Origin: Calditrichia bacterium
Lineage (GTDB): Bacteria > Calditrichota > Calditrichia > RBG-13-44-9 > J075
Direction of reading: 5' to 3'
Length of the DNA: 64,000 bases
NCBI GenBank assembly: GCA_028284905.1
Contig: JANQQU010000030.1
Location: 124,001 to 188,000, forward strand
In this document: positions 34,196-43,651 of the stretch, piece by piece
How positions within the stretch are numbered: the first letter of the stretch is position 1
How the letters are laid out: each line of letters opens with the position of its first letter
Program-made: the position numbers and the translations under genes
The notes under the pieces: generated by a model
Told to the model about the DNA's origin: nothing
The model's database searches: none
Seen by the model: the letters and a program-made list of their open reading frames with translations, nothing else

Positions 34196-35479
34196 TTAAC
34201 GAAGCAAGATCATCTTCCGGGTATGTTGATGTTTACCGTAGCGCAATTGATAAAAATAGGCCCCGCTGCCAACCAGCTGTCCGGAATTATCCGTCGCATC
34301 CCACTGCACAGAATAGCTACCGGGGACGCGATGCTCGCTCACCAGCTTTTTCACCATTCGTCCGGATGCATCATATATTGCCAGGTCAACAAATCCCAAA
34401 TCCGAGATCCTAAATCCGATATTGGTAAGGGGATTAAAGGGATTGGGATAGTTCTGCTCAAGTGTGAAATATTCCGGATGCGAGGAAGATTCGTCTTCAA
34501 TGCCAGTTACAGGCGTGTAAGCATAGGCGGACAAGCCATCGGCATCGTTGGCCAAAAAGATGGTACCATCTGAAGCAAGCGTGATTCCATATCCATCTAC
34601 ACCGTCTTCAAGATGGGCGGTTTGGGTTAAAGTGGCGCCATCGTAACTGTAGGCCTGCAAGCTGCCATTCGAGAATATGCTGTTTCTATTCGCAACAAAG
34701 ATGGTATTGTCTGCTGTTACGGCAAAGTCCTGTGGCCAATCGTTAAGGTCCATGTTTATCACTTCTGTATAAACTGTATCCTGAGACGTAAATACACGCA
34801 GGGTTTCAATATCTCCGACAAGGACTGAACCATCGCTTGAAAGTGCGACTTCCCAGACAACATTCTCGTTTTGGTAAATATGAGTTATGTTGATGAAAGC
34901 GGTGCCGGTATACTGATAGGCCCGGACGCCATCCTGAAGATTCGCCAGAAAAATTGTGCCATCCGGTGCAATTGCCAGTTCCTCCGCGGAGCCGCCGTCG
35001 TTTACATGAGCGGTATTAGTAAAAGAAGTGCCGTCGTAAGTATATGCACGTAATCCGTCGAAATCATTGGCGAGAAAGATGGTGCCATCATCCGCCACTG
35101 CGACTGCTTCTGCCGAGCCGCCGTTATCAATATGGGCAGTATTGGTAAAAGAAGCACCATCATAACTGTAGGCTCGTAAACCGCCGCCACCATCGGCGAG
35201 AAAAACCAGGCTATCGGAAGCAATCGCCACCCCCAGGGCAGAATCCCCATCGTTGATATGGGCGATATGGGTAAATGTTGAGCCGTCATAACTGTAGGCA
35301 CGCAAGCCGTCGAAGTCATTGGCAAGAAAGATGGTGCCATCAGGCGCCTGTGCGACATCCCGGGCTCTGCCACCGTCGTAAATGCTGGCGATTGAGGCAA
35401 ATGAATGCGATAACTGCCCATAAGCCGGGGCGATGATTCCTAACAGTGTAATGATTAGAAAAAAACGGATGCTATGCAT
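34196..35479 (-). CDS. Secreted propeller-like repeat protein with T9SS sorting domain
   Basis: A 427-residue protein. The signal peptide is MHSIRFFLIITLLGIIAPAY, followed by GQ. About seven repeats of some 42 residues follow, each with a DGTIFLAN(D)-x-x-DGLRAY-type strand and an SYDG-x-x-(F/L)-T element, as in LVIVD/propeller repeats. The end is a type A sorting domain (NYPNPFNPLTNIGF, LAIYDASGRMVKKL, GAYFYQL, RKMILLR). ATG 35477-35479 is preceded by GGAGGAAATT; a 38-residue upstream extension lacks such a site. The first strand of the sorting domain (GFRISDLGF) is encoded by a repeat described separately. Ligand unknown. Confidence 0.88.
   Translation of the reverse strand: MHSIRFFLIITLLGIIAPAYGQLSHSFASIASIYDGGRARDVAQAPDGTIFLANDFDGLRAYSYDGSTFTHIAHINDGDSALGVAIASDSLVFLADGGGGLRAYSYDGASFTNTAHIDNGGSAEAVAVADDGTIFLANDFDGLRAYTYDGTSFTNTAHVNDGGSAEELAIAPDGTIFLANLQDGVRAYQYTGTAFINITHIYQNENVVWEVALSSDGSVLVGDIETLRVFTSQDTVYTEVINMDLNDWPQDFAVTADNTIFVANRNSIFSNGSLQAYSYDGATLTQTAHLEDGVDGYGITLASDGTIFLANDADGLSAYAYTPVTGIEDESSSHPEYFTLEQNYPNPFNPLTNIGFRISDLGFVDLAIYDASGRMVKKLVSEHRVPGSYSVQWDATDNSGQLVGSGAYFYQLRYGKHQHTRKMILLR
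34391..34425. repeat. In-frame GGATTT-type repeat inside a sorting domain
   Basis: Units of GGATTT(A/G)GGATCTCGGATTT lie in the coding strand of the propeller gene and encode GFRISDLGF. They resemble the intergenic and HTCS-linker repeats of the window. Confidence 0.5.
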
Positions 35480-35701
35480 AATTTCCTCCAATTCTGTCCG
35501 GGTAAAATATTTGACGCTAAGACTTATCTTGAGAAGTAGTATTGAACCGCGTTCCCGATAACCTGTTGATGCGCACATATTTATTTGTAACATAAACGAA
35601 GCTGAGGAAGGAATTCGACCAGAATTGGATCAAATCATACCAGAATCAAATCGTTTTGAAGCAGCGGTGTAAATAATGTTTAGTGGTGCAATCGGATCAA
35701 T

Positions 35702-35731
35702 AAAAAAGCGCCTCAATTGAAGCGCTTTTTT
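35702..35731. terminator. Rho-independent terminator
   Basis: Stem AAAAAAGCGC / GCGCTTTTTT, with the partly palindromic TCAATTGA as loop. It lies 64 bp past the stop of the DUF5519-like gene and its symmetric A and T runs would let it act in both directions. Confidence 0.85.
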
Positions 35732-35794
35732 TAGAAGAGGCCGGACACTAACCGGCATAGTAGCAATCCGCGGGGCTGTTTAAGATGTCGTTCA

Positions 35795-36400
35795 TCAATT
35801 CTCACTTAAAGCGAGGTGCCAGGCGGCACTGATAATTTTTTTAATGTTATCCAGATCTGTTTCATTCCGCGGGGCATATATCATCATCAAGACAAGTCCC
35901 TCATCTGCGAGATTATCGCTCCAGGGATGCTTGATGCCCCATCCCGTTTCTTCCACCAGGAGAAAACCTGTTTCCCGTAAGGTCAAATGCAGCGATCCGG
36001 GACCGGGCTCAATATGAATATGGGTGAACTCCCGGTTAATCTGGCTATTTATGTTTACATCGGATTTGATGAAAGCACCAAGAGCTGAGGGCAGACTGCT
36101 GCGCGAACTACCCTCTTCAACATGATCCAGGGAAAATAAATAGGTTTTTAATTCTGCAAGAACTTCCGCCGTTGAATTTTGATCCAGTTGCTGATGGGGA
36201 ACGATGTTCGGCACTTCAGGTGCTGTACCGGATCGCTCCTCCAGAACAAGTTCATAGCTGCCAATATTCGCATCCATATTAGTGACACTTTCCTCTGAAC
36301 AAGCAAATCCCAGGCTGAGTAGTAGAGATAACATAAACAGCAATGCGAAACCAGATGACATTAAATTAAATGGTCGATTTTGAGATTTATTTTCAGACAT
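35795..36400 (-). CDS. Exported DUF5519 (luciferase-family) domain protein, possible lipoprotein
   Basis: A 201-residue protein. A hydrophobic segment (GFALLFMLSLLLSLGFACSE) ends in a cysteine in a lipobox-like position (GFAC), so it may be a lipoprotein. The C-terminal half, from HIHIEPGPGSLHLTLRE through GWGIKHPWS to LVLMMIYAPRNETDLDNI, fits DUF5519, a domain named after a link to luciferase-like proteins whose chemistry is unknown. The start is ATG 36398-36400 with AAGG upstream; a longer frame overlaps the preceding gene and is rejected. The gene follows the metallo-hydrolase gene by 28 bp and ends at the terminator at 35702, so the two form an operon. Confidence 0.7.
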   Translation of the reverse strand: MSENKSQNRPFNLMSSGFALLFMLSLLLSLGFACSEESVTNMDANIGSYELVLEERSGTAPEVPNIVPHQQLDQNSTAEVLAELKTYLFSLDHVEEGSSRSSLPSALGAFIKSDVNINSQINREFTHIHIEPGPGSLHLTLRETGFLLVEETGWGIKHPWSDNLADEGLVLMMIYAPRNETDLDNIKKIISAAWHLALSEN

Positions 36401-36428
36401 ATTTTTACCTTCGATAATAGGTTGATAT

Positions 36429-37352
36429 TTACTCAATCTCCCGGGAATTCTCGATTGGATGCCATGGGAAAGGCCCCATGAATTCATCCAACAAGATTCT
36501 CCAGGTATTCATAGGCAACCACTGCTCATACATTGCCCACTTTTCATATTTTGGTAATTTTAAAGTCGACGGAATCATCATCGGATTGGTACCCTTTTCA
36601 AATTCGGCGTAAATAGCACCGCGTAAATCTTTTAAAAATTGCAGTGCTTCTTTTGCATCCTGTTTATTGCCGCCGTTTAGGGCATTTTCGCTTTCGTTAT
36701 GTGAATATACCGCTTTTTCAAAGTCTAATTTGATGATTTCTGCAATGGATCTTTCCAGCTCTTTGATGTTGAAATCCGGCACGATTGCAAAAAGCACCCG
36801 GTTTGGGGTGACTAAGTCGGCGATATAAGCGACCTTTTCTTCTGGTAATAAGAAAACTGTCATGCCCATGCCATGATTCATTCCCAGGTAATGCATTTCC
36901 ACAGTGGTATTCCCCAAAACAATATCTTTTCTCTTGCCGGACCAGCTTTCATCGGGAAGTGCCATATCTTTGCCAGTATTGGCCTTCATCCAATTATATG
37001 CTTCCAGATGAGCAATGGTTCTGGCGCCCTCATTTTTGAAAACCTGGCCGCCACTCGCATGGTCCCAATGGTTATGGCTGTGGAGCAAATACTTAATCGG
37101 TTGATTAGTGACTTCCTTAATAGCCTTCACCAATTCAGTGGAATGATTCGAGTCGAAAGACTCAAAGACAATCACGCCATCACCGGTTACAACGAACATT
37201 GAATAAACGCCGTGCCCGATTCCAAAACTATAGACACCATTGGCGATTTCTATCGCATTCTGGGATTGTGCTTTTCCAGCAGTAACGGAAAGAAATCCGA
37301 GAATGAAAATACATCTGATTAATCTACCGGATGTATTGCATATTTTCTTCAT
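36429..37352 (-). CDS. Exported metallo-beta-lactamase-fold hydrolase
   Basis: A 307-residue protein with a signal peptide (CIFILGFLSVTAGKAQS). HSHNHWDH (residues 91-98) is the zinc-binding H-x-H-x-D-H motif, preceded by a strand that ends in DGVIVFESFD. MHYLGMNHGMGMTVFLLPEEKVAYIADL holds the third histidine region and the bridging acidic residue. AVYSHNES supplies a last histidine. The protein is probably a periplasmic zinc hydrolase; members of this broad group include quinoprotein-relay-type SoxH-like proteins as well as beta-lactamases. It is the first gene of a pair with the DUF5519 protein. Confidence 0.85.
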   Translation of the reverse strand: MKKICNTSGRLIRCIFILGFLSVTAGKAQSQNAIEIANGVYSFGIGHGVYSMFVVTGDGVIVFESFDSNHSTELVKAIKEVTNQPIKYLLHSHNHWDHASGGQVFKNEGARTIAHLEAYNWMKANTGKDMALPDESWSGKRKDIVLGNTTVEMHYLGMNHGMGMTVFLLPEEKVAYIADLVTPNRVLFAIVPDFNIKELERSIAEIIKLDFEKAVYSHNESENALNGGNKQDAKEALQFLKDLRGAIYAEFEKGTNPMMIPSTLKLPKYEKWAMYEQWLPMNTWRILLDEFMGPFPWHPIENSREIE

Positions 37353-37503
37353 GGTTCACCTTTCATTGAATAAGTGGATAGAATTTATTTGGGTGAAATT
37401 CCTTTTAAAGCTCAACGCAAAATAAAGACTATCCGGAAAATTCTCATTCACATAGGTTCATGAATTCGAAAAAATGTTGGTTTAAAGAAATAATACTCCA
37501 AGA

Positions 37504-37593
37504 TGTCATCGCGAGGAGTACAACGACGTGGCGATCTCTCTGTTGCAAGCAACTATGAGATCGCTTCTCCCGGCAGCCGGGATCGCGATGACA
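37504..37593. repeat. MITE-like palindromic element, copy C
   Basis: A 90-bp imperfect palindrome from TGTCATCGCGAGG to ATCGCGATGACA. The left arm is of the GAGTACAACGACGTGGCGAT type; the right arm is the complement of a CCCGGCTGCCGGGAGAAGCG arm. It lies in the 290-bp spacer between the Crp-like gene and the metallo-hydrolase gene, which otherwise shows nothing. Confidence 0.85.
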
Positions 37594-37643
37594 GAATCAA
37601 AAGTTTAACACAACAATCTCTGACTTTAATAAAATCGAAATTT

Positions 37644-38216
37644 CTAAAGCTCTTTTCTAATACGGCTTAACGATTGCGGTTTGATGCTAAGGTAGGAGGC
37701 AATTAGATAATGCGGGATGTGCTCCATTAATTGAGGGTAATTTTTAACGAGGTCAAGATAACGTTGTTTTGCGCTGCTGCTATGTAGTTCAAACACCCGG
37801 TCAATCAGGTTGCTGTAGGCATTTTGCAAGGATCTCAGGAAATATCTTTCGAATACAGGATGCTTATCGGTTATGTAGTTAAATGTATCATGATCTACCA
37901 GAAGTAACTCTGTTGGTTGGTAAGCGCGAATATTAAATTTCGATGGTTTTTCTGTAAAAAAACTGAGGAGATCACCCAACCAAAATCCCTGCCAGCGTAT
38001 TTGTAATACGTGAATATCGCCACCAGGATCGAGGCGGTAATTAACCATTAATCCTTTATTAATAAACGGCATGTATTGAATGGTTTCGCCTTCCCTCAAT
38101 AAATACGCTTTATTTTTCAACCGTTTTACTTTTACTCTTTCTTCAATTGCATAATAATCTTCGCTGGAAAGATTGACAAAATTGCTAAGGCTTTTATATA
38201 GGGTGGGATATTTCAT
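37644..38216 (-). CDS. Crp/Fnr-family transcription regulator
   Basis: A 190-residue protein. Residues 20-125 form a cyclic-nucleotide-binding-like barrel (LLREGETIQYMPFINKGLMV, GDLLSFFTEKPSKFNIRAYQ). A long helix follows and then a short C-terminal helix-turn-helix (PHYLIASYLSIKPQSLSRIR). Length and ending match the short Crp/Fnr regulators of Bacteroidota; there are no clustered cysteines for an iron-sulphur centre. The effector is not obvious because the canonical cAMP-binding arginine-serine pair is not seen. It is transcribed toward the metallo-hydrolase/DUF5519 pair and may regulate nearby genes. Confidence 0.85.
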   Translation of the reverse strand: MKYPTLYKSLSNFVNLSSEDYYAIEERVKVKRLKNKAYLLREGETIQYMPFINKGLMVNYRLDPGGDIHVLQIRWQGFWLGDLLSFFTEKPSKFNIRAYQPTELLLVDHDTFNYITDKHPVFERYFLRSLQNAYSNLIDRVFELHSSSAKQRYLDLVKNYPQLMEHIPHYLIASYLSIKPQSLSRIRKEL

Positions 38217-38530
38217 CGTATGTAAATGTCCGTTCTTTAAAGATTATACTGAATTACCCTTTTGCAAGGTGTTAGTGGGCTGCTTTTTAAATTGCCTGAT
38301 TCTTTTGTGGTGTTTCTCAGATTTTGTAAGCCCCTCGATTCTTAGATAATGGTAATTTACAACTTAATTTGGTGTCTCCAAAATTTGGGACTTCCAACCC
38401 TGCGCACAGCATCTTATTGCAAAAGGGATACATTTTTTCTATCTTAAAATTCGAGATAAATCCACTGAGAGAAAATAGAGTACCCGCACTACTAAATTTC
38501 CCGATTGTGTTTGATAAAGGATTATTGTTG
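38217..38530. other. Divergent promoter region before HTCS 1
   Basis: It lies between the minus-strand Crp-like gene and plus-strand HTCS 1. No RNA gene is seen. An in-frame extension of the HTCS frame to 38369 runs through it but lacks a ribosome site. Confidence 0.45.
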
Positions 38531-41500
38531 ATGACGCGAAAGTTAATCATATACAGTTTTTCCATATTTATTATCCTCTATTTGCAGGTGGCCTCCGGAC
38601 AATCCTCTCAAATTGCCAGCGAGGAGCAAATCAGCATTCCGGATATCCAGAACTTTTCCCCAAAAGATTACGGTGGTTATCATAGCCAGAACTGGGCTGT
38701 CACCCAGGATCATCGCGGCGTCATGTATTTTGGCAACGGTTCCGGAGTGCTGGAATATGACGGGGTATTCTGGCGGATTATTTACACTGAGAAGCAGATG
38801 ATTGTCCGTTCCCTGGCAACCGCAGATAATGGGCGAATCTATGTCGGTGGAAAAGGTGAATTCGGATACTTGGCTGCCGACGAAACCGGCCAATTTAATT
38901 ATGTCTCTTTGCTATCCGGATTTCCGGAGGAGGTTCTGGATTTTAGAGATGTTTGGGATATCATACCAGCCAGAGAGGGCATTTATTTTATAACCAACAA
39001 TTATCTCTTTCGCTGGCAACCCGATAAAAATCAGCAGCTTGAACATCCGGAAAGCGGTACGCTTAAATATTGGAAAGCCAACAACCGGTTTCACAAAATT
39101 TTCTTAATCCGGAATACCCTTTATACGCGCGAGCGGTTTTCTGGTTTATTCAAATTGACCGCGGATTCATTACAGCTTTTGCCTGGCAGCGAAATATTTT
39201 CAAGGTCGGCAATTTTTGCAATGACAGCATTTCCGAGTGCGAACGAAGATAACGGTATAAACAATGGACAGCAATTACTTGTTTTTACCAGAAGCAGGGG
39301 CGCTTTCCTGTTTGACGGGGAAAAATTTACGCCGTATTTACAGAACAGTAACATTCCGGAAATGTCATCAACATACCGGCTTCTGAACGGTATCGAACTT
39401 ACCGACAACAATATCGCACTTGGCACAAGTAATACCGGGCTTATTATTGCCGATAAAGCGGGCCGGATAATCAAAGTGATTAACAAGGATGCCGGCCTCA
39501 GAGATCAGGCTGTCCGGAAAATTTATCAGGATAAACAAGGGGGCATTTGGCTGGCGCTGAATAACGGCATCGCCCGGATCGAATATCCCGCTACATTTTC
39601 ATTTTATCAGAATCAGCCTTTTACTTTAAATAATGTTAACAATTTTGTACGCCACAACGAACGCTTGTATTTGTCGACAAGTTATAACATTTATGAGCTC
39701 TCATTTTCAGATAATGCGCCGGATGCCCCTGTTTTACAACCCCTTTTTGACGAATCCATCCGCTGCTGGGCATTATCAAGCAATGGACGCTCGTTACTGG
39801 TTGCAACGGAGCGCGGTATATATGAAAGTAGAAATGGCCAATTAACGCTTTTGAGCAGATCACATACCAGGTCGATAAAACAATCCCGATTTAATGAAAA
39901 TTTAATATTTGCCGGTTTGCTAGAGGGCTTACAAATTATCAAAGCGTCGCCGGTCGGCACGTTTGAAGTATTCACAATTGATAGTCTCGAATCTTACGAA
40001 GTACGTTCCATTGCGGAAGAAAGCGAAACAGTCCTTTGGTTGGGACTATATCAAAAAGGATTTATACGTATCGAAATTCCGGCGCTGAAGGATTTGGCAA
40101 GCAAAGAAGGCCGATATTCAACCAGCAGCGATAATAGTTTGAGCGCGAAGATAGAGCGCTTTGACCGGCGGCATAGGATGCCGTCCAACAGTGGAAGGGC
40201 ATTTTTTGTTGATGATCGGATTGTCCTGGCAACCAACCGGGCCCTGAAGAAATACGACCCTCTTAAAAAACGCTTTTTTGCCGATTCGTCCTGGGGGCCT
40301 GTATTTGCGGATAGCATGAGATTCGTTACCCATATTGCTGAACGGAAACCGAACATTTGGGTCAAAACATCCAGTGAGGAAGGCCGGGAAACGTTTGCCC
40401 TGACGCTTAACAACGATGGCAGCTATGAAGTTGATGCCACTACTTTTAATCGGATTGCCGATTGGGGTAGTATCTATGCAATATATCCGGATCCTGCTTC
40501 GGATGCTGTCTGGTTTGGCGGTCCGGAAGGGGTCGTTCGCTATCAACCGAATTTGCCGAAGGATTATAGTATCGACTTTCCGGCCATTGTCAGACGGGTG
40601 ACCATGTTAAAGAATGATACGCTCATCTATGGCGGCACAGCAGCGGACAGCAGCGGTATTGCGATTGCCGGCTTATCTCCAAGCAGTCCTATCATCAATT
40701 ATGCAGATAATTCACTCCGTCTGGAATATGGATCTCCCAGTTATGATGCGATTAAGCAAAATCGCTATCGCTATATGCTTGATGGGTTTGATGAGGAATG
40801 GTCGCTATGGACAACTGAAACCAAAAAAGAATATACCAATCTTCCGGAAGGCAATTATACATTTCAGGTGCAGGCGAAAAATGTATATGAAAAACTCAGT
40901 ACCGTCGGCCAATTTCATTTCACGGTATTACCGCCCTGGTATCGCAGTTGGTGGGCCTTTTTAATTTATGGCGTATTTGCAGTGGGGATCATTTACGGTT
41001 ATAACCGCTGGCGCACGGCCAAACTGAAATCGCAGAACCTGGTGCTGGAATCACTGGTGATGGATCGGACCGAAGAATTGGCCGAAAAGAATCTTGAACT
41101 GCAGGAAATGAATGAAATGAAGTCCCGCTTTTTTGCCAATATTTCTCATGAATTTCGCACGCCACTCACCTTGATCCTTGGTCAGATCAATCATGTGCTC
41201 CCAAACCTGAAAAAACCGGATAATATCGACGCCTTGCAAATGGCATCGCGGAATGCCTCTCTGTTACAGAAGATGATCAATCAACTGCTGGACCTGTCCA
41301 AACTAGATGCCAATAAAATGGTGCTTCAGGCAAGCGAGCAAAATATTGTTCCATTGCTTAAGCAGCTCACCAGCGCATTCGATTCATTTGCGCACCAGCG
41401 GGAAATTGCCTTGATGTTTAAGAGTGAAGCAGAAAATATCCCGGTTTATTTTGAACAGAATAAATTGGAGAAAGTTATCTATAACTTGCTTTCCAATGCG

Positions 41501-42709
41501 CTCAAATTTACCGAGGCTGGCGGGAAAGTGTTGGTTGAGGTAAAAGAAAATCAGGCTGCAGAAAGCAGTTCATCATCCGACGCCGGTGAAGTGCTTATTA
41601 TCGTGAAGGACAGTGGGGTTGGTATTCCGGTGGATCGCCTGGCGAATATTTTCGATCGCTTTTACCAGGTGGATGACTCTTCCACCCGTGAATTTGAAGG
41701 CACCGGAATTGGGTTGGCCTTAACGAAAGAACTGGTCCAAATTCATGGCGGCGGCATCGATGTGCAAAGTGAAGTAGATTTCGGCACGACATTTACCGTC
41801 CATCTACCCCTGGGCAAAGCGCACTTGCAGCCGGCGCAAATCGTTACAGCAGCAGCGCCCGTTGAAACAGATGCGCCTGCAGAGGTTGCTACGCTACCAA
41901 CACCTGCGCCCGCAGCGGAAAGCGAGACAGCAGCCGGTGCATCGTCTCAAAATGACCTGGTTCTCATCGTCGAGGACAATGCGGATATGCGCGCTTACAT
42001 CGGTAATACATTAATGCCGCATTACAACATCATCACTGCGGTAAACGGCGAAGAAGGCTTTGAGAAGGCGAAAACAGAAGTGCCGGATCTGATTATCACC
42101 GATGTGATGATGCCCAAGGTTGATGGGTATGAATTAACCGAGAAGCTGCGGGAAGAGCAGATGACCAGCCATATTCCGATCATTATGCTGACCGCAAAGG
42201 CAGCAGAACAGGATAAATTCCAGGGACTGGAAACCGGCGCAGATGCCTTTCTTGTCAAGCCTTTCAGCACCGAAGAATTGAATATCCGGGTGCGGAAACT
42301 GATCGAACTGCGCCAGCTGCTCCGGAATGAGCAGGGAAAGAAAGCAGCGTTTGAGCCGCTAACCGTAAAAATGGCCTCATTGGATCAGGCATTTCTGGAA
42401 AAGCTGCGCAGTATTCTTAAGGAGAATATCACTAATGAAGATTTTACCTCCGATCATCTCGCGGCGGAGGCCGGCGTCAGTATACGTCAGTTACAGCGCA
42501 AATTAAAATCGCTGACCGGTTTCTCCCCGCACCAATATATTCGTTCTCTCCGATTGCAATGGGCAAAGCAGATGCTGGCGCAAGGCGCAGGCAATGTCAC
42601 AGATGCCGCCTTCAGTATCGGCTATCAAACCGTTAGTGCATTTTCGAAAGCCTTCCGTGCGGAGTTTGGCGTATCCCCGTCTGACTTTCTTGCTTCATTG
42701 GACAAGTAA
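38531..42709 (+). CDS. Hybrid two-component system protein (HTCS 1): propeller sensor, kinase, receiver, AraC output
   Basis: A 1392-residue single-chain signalling protein. A signal/anchor (LIIYSFSIFIILYLQVASGQ) leads to about 700 periplasmic residues of two-component-regulator propeller blades, then a Y_Y_Y domain (YRYMLDGFDEEWSLWTTE) and a membrane helix (WAFLIYGVFAVGIIYGY). The kinase has H873 in ANISHEFRTPLTLILG and GTGIGLALTKELV. The receiver has D1191 in LIITDVMMPKVDG. The end is an AraC helix-turn-helix (SIRQLQRKLKSLTGFSP, VTDAAFSIGYQTVSAFSKAF). HTCS proteins sense outside glycans or ligands and switch on adjacent genes. ATG 38531 has AAAGGA 9 nt upstream. The next genes are a small sorting-domain-like protein and a secreted T9SS protein. 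Confidence 0.93.
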   Translation: MTRKLIIYSFSIFIILYLQVASGQSSQIASEEQISIPDIQNFSPKDYGGYHSQNWAVTQDHRGVMYFGNGSGVLEYDGVFWRIIYTEKQMIVRSLATADNGRIYVGGKGEFGYLAADETGQFNYVSLLSGFPEEVLDFRDVWDIIPAREGIYFITNNYLFRWQPDKNQQLEHPESGTLKYWKANNRFHKIFLIRNTLYTRERFSGLFKLTADSLQLLPGSEIFSRSAIFAMTAFPSANEDNGINNGQQLLVFTRSRGAFLFDGEKFTPYLQNSNIPEMSSTYRLLNGIELTDNNIALGTSNTGLIIADKAGRIIKVINKDAGLRDQAVRKIYQDKQGGIWLALNNGIARIEYPATFSFYQNQPFTLNNVNNFVRHNERLYLSTSYNIYELSFSDNAPDAPVLQPLFDESIRCWALSSNGRSLLVATERGIYESRNGQLTLLSRSHTRSIKQSRFNENLIFAGLLEGLQIIKASPVGTFEVFTIDSLESYEVRSIAEESETVLWLGLYQKGFIRIEIPALKDLASKEGRYSTSSDNSLSAKIERFDRRHRMPSNSGRAFFVDDRIVLATNRALKKYDPLKKRFFADSSWGPVFADSMRFVTHIAERKPNIWVKTSSEEGRETFALTLNNDGSYEVDATTFNRIADWGSIYAIYPDPASDAVWFGGPEGVVRYQPNLPKDYSIDFPAIVRRVTMLKNDTLIYGGTAADSSGIAIAGLSPSSPIINYADNSLRLEYGSPSYDAIKQNRYRYMLDGFDEEWSLWTTETKKEYTNLPEGNYTFQVQAKNVYEKLSTVGQFHFTVLPPWYRSWWAFLIYGVFAVGIIYGYNRWRTAKLKSQNLVLESLVMDRTEELAEKNLELQEMNEMKSRFFANISHEFRTPLTLILGQINHVLPNLKKPDNIDALQMASRNASLLQKMINQLLDLSKLDANKMVLQASEQNIVPLLKQLTSAFDSFAHQREIALMFKSEAENIPVYFEQNKLEKVIYNLLSNALKFTEAGGKVLVEVKENQAAESSSSSDAGEVLIIVKDSGVGIPVDRLANIFDRFYQVDDSSTREFEGTGIGLALTKELVQIHGGGIDVQSEVDFGTTFTVHLPLGKAHLQPAQIVTAAAPVETDAPAEVATLPTPAPAAESETAAGASSQNDLVLIVEDNADMRAYIGNTLMPHYNIITAVNGEEGFEKAKTEVPDLIITDVMMPKVDGYELTEKLREEQMTSHIPIIMLTAKAAEQDKFQGLETGADAFLVKPFSTEELNIRVRKLIELRQLLRNEQGKKAAFEPLTVKMASLDQAFLEKLRSILKENITNEDFTSDHLAAEAGVSIRQLQRKLKSLTGFSPHQYIRSLRLQWAKQMLAQGAGNVTDAAFSIGYQTVSAFSKAFRAEFGVSPSDFLASLDK

Positions 42710-42803
42710 AATGCGTCATTATACCAGGCATATTTAAATTAATGTTTTTAAGCACTCGATGAAAACTAATAGGGTGTGTTAAAGAAGTAATGCTATTAGC
42801 TCA

Positions 42804-42891
42804 TGTCATCGCGAGGCGCTTTTTGCCGAAGCGATCTCCTTGTTGCATGCACCTTAGAGATTACTTCGGCAAAAAGCGCCACGCAATGACA
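42804..42891. repeat. MITE-like palindromic element, copy D
   Basis: An 88-bp near-perfect palindrome, TGTCATCGCGAGG to CCACGCAATGACA, with both arms of the GCGCTTTTTGCCGAAGCGAT type. It lies just past the HTCS 1 stop and could act as a 3' stem-loop on its mRNA. Confidence 0.88.
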
Positions 42892-42981
42892 GATAAAAAA
42901 CTAGCCACGAGAAACCAGCCACCAGTAACAAAAGTTCGATATCTATCTAAAGTCTATTCAAATCGCCTGCAATTTACCATT

Positions 42982-43062
42982 TGTCGTTTTTAAACCAGAA
43001 AATGTCGTTTTTGAACCAGCCTTTTCGCTTTTCGACCAACCTTTGACGTATTCGAACGCGCA
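42982..43062 (+). promoter_or_regulatory. Four phased direct repeats, candidate AraC-type operator
   Basis: Four units of a TGTCG-N5-(A/G)AACC-like motif lie head to tail. Their TCG (or ACG) cores start at 42984, 43005, 43025 and 43046, so the steps are 21, 20 and 21 bp. Units 1 and 2 both read TGTCGTTTTT(A/G)AACCAG; units 3 and 4 are more divergent. The array ends about 100 bp before the small sorting-domain gene at 43162. About two helical turns per step puts all units on one DNA face, as for AraC-family half-sites. The likely binder is the AraC domain of HTCS 1. Confidence 0.6.
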
Positions 43063-43161
43063 GCCCTTCCCACAAAATTCTATCTTAATTACAGAATAAA
43101 TGAGCAACGATTCAGCAGGAATAAACTCAGTTTTTAACCAAATAACCAATGGCAAGCAGAT

Positions 43162-43497
43162 ATGTTCAGGAAGAAAAAAAGCAATACATCTCAAGTGGAG
43201 AAACTATCCTCAATCGGGCGATTCGATTTTATAATGACCCAAAACAGCCCGAACCCGGTGGTCAATAAAACAAAAATATGCTTCGCCATTCCGGTGGCCT
43301 GCCGGGTGAAAATTGGTATTTACAATAATCGTAATGAAGAAAAATGTCTGTTGATACACGACTTTCTGATGCCGGGGTATTATCGGCTAATCTGGAACGG
43401 CAAGAATCAGGATAATCAACGGCTAAGACCCGGGCACTACACCTATATGCTACAGGCCGGCGTTTTTGTAGCCACACGCCAAATAAGCATTCAATGA
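43162..43497 (+). CDS. Small stand-alone T9SS-sorting-domain/FlgD-like protein without signal peptide
   Basis: A 111-residue protein beginning MFRKKKSNTS, with no signal peptide or membrane segment. The rest reads like a type A sorting domain alone: TQNSPNPVVNKTKICFAIP, then VKIGIYNNRNEEKCLL, then PGYYRLIWNGKNQDNQRLRP, then GHYTYMLQAG and RQISI. These are the strands of the FlgD-Ig-like fold that in secreted proteins directs T9SS export. Without a Sec signal it cannot reach T9SS by the normal route. A paralogue with the same MF-x-KKK start lies after HTCS 2. Both follow an HTCS gene and a phased-repeat array, so they are probably targets of HTCS regulation. Confidence 0.75.
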   Translation: MFRKKKSNTSQVEKLSSIGRFDFIMTQNSPNPVVNKTKICFAIPVACRVKIGIYNNRNEEKCLLIHDFLMPGYYRLIWNGKNQDNQRLRPGHYTYMLQAGVFVATRQISIQ

Positions 43498-43568
43498 TCA
43501 CTGATAACTGTTCACTGTTCACTGATAACTGTTCACTGATAACTGTTCACTGATAACTGATAACTGAT
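43495..43568. repeat. ACTGATAACTGTTC tandem repeat
   Basis: About four or five imperfect head-to-tail units of the 14-mer ACTGATAACTGTTC, partly shortened to TTCACTG. The array starts at the stop codon of the small sorting-domain gene and fills half of the spacer to the next gene. Confidence 0.85.
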
Positions 43569-43651
43569 TTGTCCGAACCAGCAACTTTAAAAAATGAATC
43601 TGTCATTTAAACACAACTAAATCCACCATATCTAATTTAAGGAGTATTCGC

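Noticed and set aside
36401-36487. N-terminal extension of the DUF5519-like protein
   Set aside because: It overlaps the end of the metallo-hydrolase gene and lacks a ribosome site; the later ATG has one and starts shortly before the export signal.
43495-43568. Tandem ACTGATAACTGTTC units as a CRISPR array
   Set aside because: There are no unique spacers between units and no cas genes; it is a simple tandem repeat.
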